DNA from: Acidobacteria bacterium CG_4_9_14_3_um_filter_49_7
GTDB taxonomy: Bacteria; Acidobacteriota; Holophagae; Thermotomaculales; Thermotomaculaceae
Assembly (NCBI GenBank): GCA_002789615.1
Contig: PFTO01000123.1
Coordinates: 1 to 10,953 of the forward strand
Length of the DNA: 10,953 nt
Reading direction: 5' to 3'
A model generated the notes under the pieces. It worked only from the letters and a program-made list of their open reading frames with translations. It was not told the DNA's origin and did not search any database. Positions 5,431-10,953 of the stretch are shown here, piece by piece. The stretch's first letter is position 1. Every line of letters starts with the position of its first letter. The translations under genes were made by a program, and so were the position numbers.

Positions 5431-6451
5431 TCTTTTTGGCGACTGAATTGAATTCAGTTGCGGCTTCAGATTCCGGTTCCCGGAGTGTTACCGGTATGCC
5501 GTCGTCCCCACACTCACGGATTGCGATGGTGATAGGAACCTTCCCCAGTACTTCAGCCGCCAGTTTAGCTCCGGCGTCCATTTTCGTGTCGCCGCCAAAA
5601 ATATAGTGGATATGCCCGCAGTCGGTACAGCGGAAGAAACTCATATTCTCCACAAGGCCGAGGAGCGGTATTTTAAGTGTCTGGAACATACTGATTGCCT
5701 TTTTCACATCAATCAGGGCTACATCCTGGGGAGTACTGACCGCAATGGCGCCGGATACCCGGGTACTCTGGGCTACAGAAAGTTGAACATCCCCGGTTCC
5801 GGGAGGCAGGTCAATGAGAAGGAAGTCCAGCTCACCCCAATCCACGTCTTTCATGAACTGCTGAATTGCCTTATGGAGCAGGGGTCCCCGCCACACAACC
5901 GGTGTGTCATCTTCAAGCAGAAAACCAATGGAAATCAGCTTCACGCCGTGTTTTTCCAACGGTATAATCTGGCCCTTTTCGTTGGCTTCCGGTTGTTCAT
6001 CAATGGCAAACATTGTCGGAATGGACGGACCATACAGGTCGGCGTCCATCAGGCCCACCCGGTATCCCGCTTTTGCCAGAGCAACGGCCAGGTTGACCGT
6101 TACGGTTGATTTTCCAACACCGCCTTTGCCGCTTCCAATGAGTATTGGATGTTTAACATTGGGAAGGAGGTTCTGCCGTTCAACTTGCCCGTAGGCTTTG
6201 TCCTGTATAATCAGGGTGACTCCAACGCTCTGGACCCCTTCAACCGTCATCAGTGCTTCTTTTACGGAGGTTCTAAATTCCAACTCATGGCCCTTTGCCT
6301 GGGAAGGCAGCTCAATTCTCACCTCTACATTGCCGTCGTCCGTAAGTTCCAGTCCCTTTACTCCCTTAAATTTAATGGGACTGATGTCCGTGCCGGGTAT
6401 CTGGATTTTGTCCAGTTTGTCATAAATCTGAATTCGGGACATTTTGCTCAT
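5408..6451 (-). CDS. Mrp/NBP35-family P-loop ATPase, iron-sulfur cluster carrier
   Basis: A cytoplasmic protein of 347 residues (Mrp/ApbC type), thought to bind Fe-S clusters and pass them to target enzymes. The ATG at 6451 is preferred: AAAGGAG (6458-6464) lies six bases before it, whereas an upstream ATG at 6499 has no such site and would extend past the likely promoter. Residues 1-95 are a degenerate MIP18/DUF59-like domain. The deviant Walker A GSGKGGVGKST (106-116) follows, then Asp-Ala-Asp-Leu-Tyr-Gly-Pro-Ser, Asp-Leu-Pro-Pro-Gly-Thr-Gly-Asp and Glu-Asn-Met-Ser. The Cys-Thr-Asp-Cys pair after Arg in the C-terminal third is the usual CxxC that holds a cluster at the dimer interface. The length is normal. 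It is divergent from the PIN-TRAM gene, with tRNA-Sec just downstream. Confidence 0.93.
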   Translation of the reverse strand: MSKMSRIQIYDKLDKIQIPGTDISPIKFKGVKGLELTDDGNVEVRIELPSQAKGHELEFRTSVKEALMTVEGVQSVGVTLIIQDKAYGQVERQNLLPNVKHPILIGSGKGGVGKSTVTVNLAVALAKAGYRVGLMDADLYGPSIPTMFAIDEQPEANEKGQIIPLEKHGVKLISIGFLLEDDTPVVWRGPLLHKAIQQFMKDVDWGELDFLLIDLPPGTGDVQLSVAQSTRVSGAIAVSTPQDVALIDVKKAISMFQTLKIPLLGLVENMSFFRCTDCGHIHYIFGGDTKMDAGAKLAAEVLGKVPITIAIRECGDDGIPVTLREPESEAATEFNSVAKKIADRLIK

Positions 6452-6478
6452 CCTGTGCTCCTTTACAAAAAAGTAACC

Positions 6479-6507
6479 ATTGTATTCTATCAGATGCAAG
6501 ATTGCAA
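6479..6507 (-). promoter_or_regulatory. Promoter of the Mrp gene
   Basis: On the minus strand TTGCAA (6502-6507) and TACAAT (6479-6484) are separated by 17 bp. Transcription would begin near 6472, about 21 bases before the ATG. The -35 box is its own reverse complement and is also used by the divergent promoter. Confidence 0.5.
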
Positions 6508-6531
6508 TTCCATACCCCTATTTGCTATAGT
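6502..6531 (+). promoter_or_regulatory. Promoter of the PIN-TRAM/TPR gene pair
   Basis: TTGCAA (6502-6507) and TATAGT (6526-6531) are separated by 18 bp. Transcription would start near 6538, followed by GGAGG at 6548-6552. Confidence 0.5.
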
Positions 6532-6559
6532 AAGCCAAAGTGAGGCCGGAGGTCACAAA

Positions 6560-7501
6560 ATGGTCTATGTTAAGTTATTTTTCTATCTTATTTTGTTGAT
6601 TTATTCAGTATTTTCAGGGAATCTTCCTTTTGCCGCAACATTGATAGCGGTGCTGGCGATTTCTGACTTCCTGCTTTCCCGGTTCATGAAGGAAAATGTC
6701 AGCTCCCTTCTTATGGCTCTACTGGCGTTTGCCGTTGTGGCCTGGGTTGTGATTCTGGTATTGAATGTCAGTGGAGTGGACCGTTACTTCATTCTGATTG
6801 GTGCGGCTTATCTCGCTGTTGTTTCTGCCATGCTTGTTCCGTCAGGGGCGGGAGAAATGTTTCCCGGTTTAGTAAATTTCTCTAACACGACGAAATGCAA
6901 AAAAATCCTGGATGCTTCTATTTTAATGGACGGCCGCATTGTAGATTTGGTTGAAACCGGTTTCCTGGACGGGACTATTGTCGTTCCTCGATTTGTCATG
7001 AAACAGATCCAACGGATTCATGGAACAGGGAGCGACCTGAAACGGCAGCGGGCAGAACACGCGTTGGAATTGATCAAAAAATTACAAAACATGAAGAGTA
7101 TTCAATTCAGGATATGTGAACTTGACTTTGCCATTGACAAGGACGTGGATCAGCGGATCATTGCACTGGCGAAAAAATTGGATGCGAAGATAGTAACCAA
7201 TGATTATACGTTGAATCGCGCTGCATCACTGGAGGAAATTGAGGTTCTGAACATCAATGAATTGGCCAACGCGTTGAAACCGGTTGCATTACCGGGAGAA
7301 ACACTCTCTATCCACGTAATCAAGAAAGGCAAAGAAGATGAGCAGGGTGTCGGTTACCTTGACGACGGCACCATGGTAGTAATCGATGGGGGGGAAGCGT
7401 ATATCGGAGATCGGGTCCAGACAAGAATCACCAGTGTACTGCAGAGTCCGGCAGGGAAAATGATCTTTGGTTCGGTAACAACAGATGAAGAAAAAGATTA
7501 G
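6560..7501 (+). CDS. YacL-type membrane protein with PIN nuclease-like and TRAM domains
   Basis: A 313-residue protein. The ATG at 6560 has GGAGG seven bases upstream. The same frame is open back to 6149, but that part is antisense to the Mrp gene and is left out. Four hydrophobic segments (about 4-19, 22-40, 48-69 and 75-94) anchor it in the inner membrane, with the rest in the cytoplasm. The PIN domain spans about 113-245, with carboxylates at Asp118, Asp197 and Asp215; the position where this family normally has a conserved Glu (Phe-Val-Leu-x-Glu-Leu pattern) is Gln149. A TRAM domain (about 252-308, RNA-binding fold) closes the protein. YacL-type proteins are widespread but poorly understood; RNA or DNA cleavage is inferred from the fold. 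The downstream gene overlaps its 3' end by 17 bp, so the two are likely co-translated. Confidence 0.85.
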   Translation: MVYVKLFFYLILLIYSVFSGNLPFAATLIAVLAISDFLLSRFMKENVSSLLMALLAFAVVAWVVILVLNVSGVDRYFILIGAAYLAVVSAMLVPSGAGEMFPGLVNFSNTTKCKKILDASILMDGRIVDLVETGFLDGTIVVPRFVMKQIQRIHGTGSDLKRQRAEHALELIKKLQNMKSIQFRICELDFAIDKDVDQRIIALAKKLDAKIVTNDYTLNRAASLEEIEVLNINELANALKPVALPGETLSIHVIKKGKEDEQGVGYLDDGTMVVIDGGEAYIGDRVQTRITSVLQSPAGKMIFGSVTTDEEKD

Positions 7502-8819
7502 CCTGGGTATTCTGCTGTGTTTCACAGCTTCTCTCGTGATGGCACAGGTGAAAACGGTCGTATTTCCCTTTGAGAACAACTCGGATGACAGTACGATTGA
7601 GTGGCTGGGATATGGCCTGGAAGTCCTGTTAGAAGACAGTCTGAATGGGATTCCACTGGCAGATCGAATGGACGCAGTGGATAGCATGGATGTGCCGGAT
7701 ACCAGTAACCTGACGCTGGCAACCCGACTGATCATTGCCCGGAAACTGGGAGCGGACAGTTTGTTGACAGGTAGTTTCTCAGTAGCAAAGGATGAGATTT
7801 CAATTCAATTCACCCGGTATGACATTGACAAATTGGTTCAAAAGACGGAGAAGTGCAAGGTGTCAATGACCGGATTCCCTGCCAATCTCTCACCCTTCAT
7901 CCGGGATCAAATCGGGGGAGAATACCGATATCCCGAGAGCTTCACCGGACACCAGTTTGAGGCGTACGTCAGGGGAATGCTCAGAGGAATTGCAAACACT
8001 GATTTTAAAGCGATTATCAAGTTGGCCGGGAAGGTGGCAGACTGTGAACCGCTCAGCCGGAACTTGGGGAACCTTCTGTACAATTCCGGAAAATTTGAAG
8101 CAGCACTGGTATACCTGAAGCGCCTTCCCGAAAGCGACATCCCCGGATTATTTCGTTCTGGAATGTGCTGCGTTGAGCTTAAAGATTATGCGGATGGACT
8201 CATCTTTTTTCTTCAGACTTTGAAGTCTGAACGCAGTATGGCCTCTGTGGTAAATGCGGCGGGTTGTCTTGTCGCATTGCAGCACCCGGTGGAAGCAGAG
8301 ACATTTCTGGATACTGTTCCAGGGGTAGGTGGGGATGTAGATCCTGTTGTGCTTTTCGACCGAGCTGTGGTTGCAGCGGAGCAGGGGAAGTGGGACGATG
8401 CGTTGAATATATTAAGTTGCTATGTGTCTTCTTTCCGTATCACGGACGAAACAAAACAGCTTGCGGCCTTCTGTTGCGGAAAATGTAACTGTACTCATCC
8501 GCTTTGTGCTGAGGGTACGGAAGAAGTGAATGGAAATCATGAAAATGTGGATCCAATGTCGTTTTATCAGTTCAGTGAAGGGGAGAAGGGTACAGACGAG
8601 GCGTTGGATTTGAAAGAAATCAAGGAACTGTATCTTGCAAAAGCGGCCCAGGCACTAAAATCCGGTTCAAAGAAGGAAGCCATCGACGCGTTGCAGAAAA
8701 TACTCTATCTTGACCCTCTGCAAAGGGACGCGTTGAAGCTACTGTGCGAACAATGCGAAGACGAATCCGCCTGCAAAAAATTGAAGGCGCTGCTACCGGA
8801 GGCAGCAACGAAGCCGTGA
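7485..8819 (+). CDS. Exported TPR-repeat protein with cysteine cluster
   Basis: A 444-residue protein with a classic Sec signal peptide: Lys-Lys-Lys at 2-4, hydrophobic core 5-18, cleavage after Val-Met-Ala (20). Just after it comes a Val-Val-Phe-Pro-Phe-Glu-Asn-Asn segment and then Trp-Leu-Gly-Tyr-Gly-Leu (about 24-52), a start often seen in periplasmic proteins related to TolB-type N-terminal domains that precede TPR arrays. TPR-like helix pairs follow at about 188-250, 275-320 and 384-425. Cysteines cluster at 330, 331, 334, 336 and 341, with a second group at 421, 424 and 430. The start codon lies inside the last codons of the PIN-TRAM gene and has no strong ribosome binding site, so translation probably depends on coupling. 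A scaffold role in the periplasm is the best guess; the exact function is unknown. Confidence 0.75.
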   Translation: MKKKISLGILLCFTASLVMAQVKTVVFPFENNSDDSTIEWLGYGLEVLLEDSLNGIPLADRMDAVDSMDVPDTSNLTLATRLIIARKLGADSLLTGSFSVAKDEISIQFTRYDIDKLVQKTEKCKVSMTGFPANLSPFIRDQIGGEYRYPESFTGHQFEAYVRGMLRGIANTDFKAIIKLAGKVADCEPLSRNLGNLLYNSGKFEAALVYLKRLPESDIPGLFRSGMCCVELKDYADGLIFFLQTLKSERSMASVVNAAGCLVALQHPVEAETFLDTVPGVGGDVDPVVLFDRAVVAAEQGKWDDALNILSCYVSSFRITDETKQLAAFCCGKCNCTHPLCAEGTEEVNGNHENVDPMSFYQFSEGEKGTDEALDLKEIKELYLAKAAQALKSGSKKEAIDALQKILYLDPLQRDALKLLCEQCEDESACKKLKALLPEAATKP

Positions 8820-8870
8820 TTTGTAACTTGTAATTTGTTGGGAAAAGGGAGGGGAATAGGCAAATAAACT

Positions 8871-8895
8871 GTCCCTGTCCCTTGTCCCTTGTCTT
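8871..8895. repeat. GTCCCTT direct repeats
   Basis: Tandem near-copies of GTCCCTT (GTCCCT, GTCCCTT, GTCCCTT, then GTCTT) lie between the convergent TPR genes. No transcript feature is evident; the tract immediately precedes the ACTTAG array. Confidence 0.6.
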
Positions 8896-8902
8896 CACTC
8901 AA

Positions 8903-8952
8903 ACTTAGACTTAGACTTAGACTTAGACTTAGACTTAACCTTAGACTTAACC
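8903..8952. repeat. ACTTAG hexanucleotide tandem array
   Basis: Five exact ACTTAG copies (8903-8932) are followed by ACTTAACC, then TTAG and a second ACTTAACC. The array sits between the 3' ends of two convergent genes (8820-8980), outside any credible reading frame. Such short arrays change copy number by slippage. No terminator hairpin with a convincing stem is visible in this spacer. Confidence 0.85.
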
Positions 8953-8980
8953 TTGCCTTCTACTGTAACTTGTATGTTTT

Positions 8981-10147
8981 CTACAGTTTTTCAGCAAGTT
9001 TCCTGAGGTCTTCCCGGCTTGAACGATCGGCCAGATTTCTGGACAATTCCGCAGCTTCGGGAATGCCATAGATCTTTGCAGTGTGCAGCGCGATTTCCAG
9101 AGCTTTGTCATTCTGACCTGTCTTTTCCAGTGCGATAGCCATTGGGATGGCATATTCCGGGCTCAGGGTGAACTGGCCGCGCATAGCCATTATGTTCTGA
9201 AAATTGGTGAGATACTCCACTGCTTTCTCGAAGCGTTCCCCTCGAAAATGATAGATACCGGCCAGAGCAATCAGCAGTGGGTCGGGCCGGGATGGAGACA
9301 TGAATTCCAGGCTTTCTTCGAGCAACTCTCCTGCGGCGTCCATGTCTTCTCTGCCCATGAACAGGGTAATTGCGGCTCGAATCACGGCGGGAAATGGATA
9401 ATTCTCCAGAATGTCGTCAATGGATTCACTTGATTCGGCCCTGGCAATCAATTCAATCAATTCGGCCCACCGCTGCTCGTCCAGTAGATCGGGATGCTCC
9501 CTGGAGAGGCGGAGAAAAGTATAAAGCGCCGTTTCGGCTTCTTTGTTCAGAGAATAGTAGAGAGCTTGGAAATAGAGGACAGCGGGAGAGGCATCCAGAT
9601 CCAGGACAGCTTTGCCTGTTTCGAGATCCTGCCGATTGAGTGCGGCCATGGCATGTTTCAGCGCTTCATTTTCTTCCACCTCTTTGCGGATAAAAGGCGG
9701 GTAATGTTCTATTAGAATTTCGGCGTAAGCATCATCATCGTCGGGCAGAAGTTCGTGTTCTGCCTTGTCCGGGCCGAAAACCTCTTCAAACTGATCATAA
9801 TGATCGTCAATTCCATTGAGAATTTCCTCGGCAGCGGCCCGAATTTCAGCGCTTTCCGCGTAATTCAGGCAGGTTGTGGCAAAATCTGCTGCTGTCTCAA
9901 AATCTTCTGCGTCAAAATGGGATTTTGCCAGATCCAGGTTGTGTGCGGCAAGTTTCGTTTTGCAGACATTAACATTTTCCCGAACAGGAAGTGTAACCTC
10001 TGCAGGACAGTCAGAAACAGCCAGTGCGTCTTCATAGGCAACAAGAGCCAGATAAAATTCCCCTCTTGAAAATTGCTTGTCACCTTTTTCTTTCAATTTG
10101 TTACAGTCTTTTTTTCCCAGTCTTCCAAACAGCCCGAATCGTGACAT
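8981..10147 (-). CDS. Cytoplasmic TPR-type helical repeat protein
   Basis: A 388-residue protein with no signal peptide or membrane segment. The ATG at 10147 has GAGG six bases upstream (within GAGGTGAGAA). The sequence is almost all amphipathic helix, with TPR-like pairs near 15-48 (Gly-Asp-Lys-Gln-Phe then Ala-Tyr-Glu-Asp-Ala-Leu), 66-100, 180-215, 285-320 and 330-365. It is strongly acidic in the middle, with a run of four Asp near 135. The first residues, Met-Ser-Arg-Phe-Gly-Leu-Phe-Gly, are followed by a basic patch that could hold a partner or membrane surface. It converges on the exported TPR gene and diverges from the lipoprotein-like gene at 10242. It presumably acts as a protein-interaction scaffold; I cannot assign a pathway. 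Confidence 0.72.
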   Translation of the reverse strand: MSRFGLFGRLGKKDCNKLKEKGDKQFSRGEFYLALVAYEDALAVSDCPAEVTLPVRENVNVCKTKLAAHNLDLAKSHFDAEDFETAADFATTCLNYAESAEIRAAAEEILNGIDDHYDQFEEVFGPDKAEHELLPDDDDAYAEILIEHYPPFIRKEVEENEALKHAMAALNRQDLETGKAVLDLDASPAVLYFQALYYSLNKEAETALYTFLRLSREHPDLLDEQRWAELIELIARAESSESIDDILENYPFPAVIRAAITLFMGREDMDAAGELLEESLEFMSPSRPDPLLIALAGIYHFRGERFEKAVEYLTNFQNIMAMRGQFTLSPEYAIPMAIALEKTGQNDKALEIALHTAKIYGIPEAAELSRNLADRSSREDLRKLAEKL

Positions 10148-10176
10148 TTCTCACCTCAAACCAGATTTCATGATGT

Positions 10177-10205
10177 AGTATAGATTCATGGAACAGATAT
10201 TGCAA
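10177..10205 (-). promoter_or_regulatory. Promoter of the cytoplasmic TPR gene
   Basis: On the minus strand TTGCAA (10200-10205) lies 17 bp before TATACT (10177-10182). Transcription would begin near 10170, about 23 bases before the ATG. The same -35 hexamer is used at the Mrp/PIN-TRAM divergent promoters. Confidence 0.55.
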
Positions 10206-10241
10206 AATAATTTACAGAATATAGGGATTCAGGGAGGAAAC

Positions 10242-10953
10242 ATGAAAAGGCTATTCATTTTGATTGGGTTTACGGTAATGTTCGCAATGCTTCAGCTGTC
10301 CTGTTCTTCGAACAGCTATGTGGATGTGGGCGTTAATATCGGGAGCAATGACTTGCTTGGCGACGTATCGTCCGGTTCGGCATATGTGGGAGCGTCTATG
10401 AACACGTACGGCGAATGGGTGGCGGCCGGGAGTCAGGGTATTGCTTTTGGGAGTGGAAATCGTTCGGACTTCAATCTCATTCCAATGAGCACCGGCCAGG
10501 CAGATTCGGATCGGGCAATTGCGTTGAATGACAATGGCAATTTCGTCGCCGCCTTTGAACATGGGATTTACTTCGGGGATGTCAGTGGAGCAGTGACAAA
10601 AATATTCGACAATGTCAACGGCACGTTCATTTCTGTTGCCATCAACAACAACGATACCTGGCTGGTTTCGTCCGAGGACGGCGTGTACATCGGTTCGGGA
10701 GCGCAGGCTCCGGTTTTTCTGGACTACGTAAACAACATCGGAGAATTTTCCCATTGCTCTCTCAATGAGTATGATGAGTTTGTTGCCGCGGGTTCCTTGC
10801 AGGTCCTTTACGGCTACATCGATGACCAGGACGTGGTTCAGCTGATCAGCTATGACCCGGTTTCTGTATTCAACGATTCAGTCTGGACCGACATCAACGG
10901 GTATGGGGATTTTGTCGCAACGGGGGGAATCAACACCCTTCTCGGTTTGACCA
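10242..10953 (+). CDS. Lipoprotein-like surface or periplasmic protein with about 40-residue repeats (C-terminus missing)
   Basis: The frame is open for 237 codons from ATG 10242 to the window edge. AGGGAGG (10231-10237) precedes the start by four bases. The signal has Lys-Arg at 2-3, a hydrophobic core 4-19 and Leu-Ser-Cys at 19-21 followed by Ser-Ser-Asn, typical of a lipoprotein although Gln sits at -3 and Leu at -4. The rest is built of units with the pattern Asn-x-x-(Gly/Asp)-x-(Phe/Trp)-(Val/Leu)-(Ala/Val)-(Ala/Ser/Thr), mostly followed by Gly-(Ile/Val)-x-(Tyr/Phe)-(Phe/Ile)-Gly. The unit Asn residues are at 54, 96, 135, 175 and 219, a spacing of 39-44. This regular strand pattern suggests a beta-propeller with one blade per unit. 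No catalytic motif is visible. The gene is divergent from the cytoplasmic TPR gene. Confidence 0.75.
   Translation, partial: MKRLFILIGFTVMFAMLQLSCSSNSYVDVGVNIGSNDLLGDVSSGSAYVGASMNTYGEWVAAGSQGIAFGSGNRSDFNLIPMSTGQADSDRAIALNDNGNFVAAFEHGIYFGDVSGAVTKIFDNVNGTFISVAINNNDTWLVSSEDGVYIGSGAQAPVFLDYVNNIGEFSHCSLNEYDEFVAAGSLQVLYGYIDDQDVVQLISYDPVSVFNDSVWTDINGYGDFVATGGINTLLGLT

Noticed and set aside
5172..5606. Plus-strand open frame through tRNA-Sec and the end of the Mrp gene
   Set aside because: It crosses a tRNA on the opposite strand and a conserved gene, and has no ribosome binding site.
6149..6559. N-terminal extension of the PIN-TRAM protein to an ATG at 6149
   Set aside because: This part is antisense to mrp and crosses both promoters. 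GGAGG before ATG 6560 and the hydrophobic N-terminus fix the start there.
8903..8952. CRISPR-like array
   Set aside because: The unit is only six bases with no spacers; it is a simple tandem repeat.
8964..8992. Possible terminator CTGTA/TACAG followed by TTTTT after the exported TPR gene
   Set aside because: A 5-bp A/T-rich stem with a 14-base loop is too weak to support a call, and it runs into the end of the convergent gene.

Overview
The window comes from a Gram-negative bacterium: it encodes an outer-membrane barrel protein ending in phenylalanine, lipoprotein-type exports and Sec-exported proteins. Feo-type ferrous uptake suggests access to Fe(II), so anoxic or microoxic habitats, and a tRNA-Sec gene shows that the organism uses selenocysteine. 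No gene fixes the phylum. The two lipoprotein-like signals carry Leu at -4 of the cysteine rather than -3. I see no transposase, integrase or CRISPR array; this looks like chromosomal core plus lineage-specific genes.

Region 1 (1-4576) is an iron (or iron/manganese) module. A DtxR/MntR-family repressor, a stand-alone FeoA and FeoB form a tight plus-strand operon. Facing away from it is a predicted outer-membrane porin, with a partial lipoprotein-like gene downstream on the same strand. The feo promoter and the porin promoter each carry a palindrome with the same core (AGGT-N-T-R-CCTA), placed where a bound repressor would block RNA polymerase. The proposal is that one metal-sensing repressor controls both FeoB in the inner membrane and a dedicated porin in the outer membrane.

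Region 2 (4577-5430) holds RNA genes: a tRNA-Pro/Arg/His cluster behind a sigma70-type promoter, a 341-bp gene-free stretch with small palindromes and CGCAAAG repeats, and a minus-strand tRNA-Sec gene. The tRNA-Sec gene appears to have its own promoter inside the end of the next gene.

Region 3 (5408-8819) holds an Mrp-type Fe-S carrier ATPase (minus strand) divergent from a two-gene plus-strand unit: a membrane PIN-TRAM protein of the YacL type and an exported TPR protein with a cysteine cluster, overlapping by 17 bp. The divergent promoters appear to share one self-complementary -35 box.

Region 4 (8820-10953) holds a low-complexity intergenic spacer with a hexanucleotide repeat, a cytoplasmic TPR-type protein (minus strand), and the start of a divergent lipoprotein-like protein built from about 40-residue repeats, which runs off the window.
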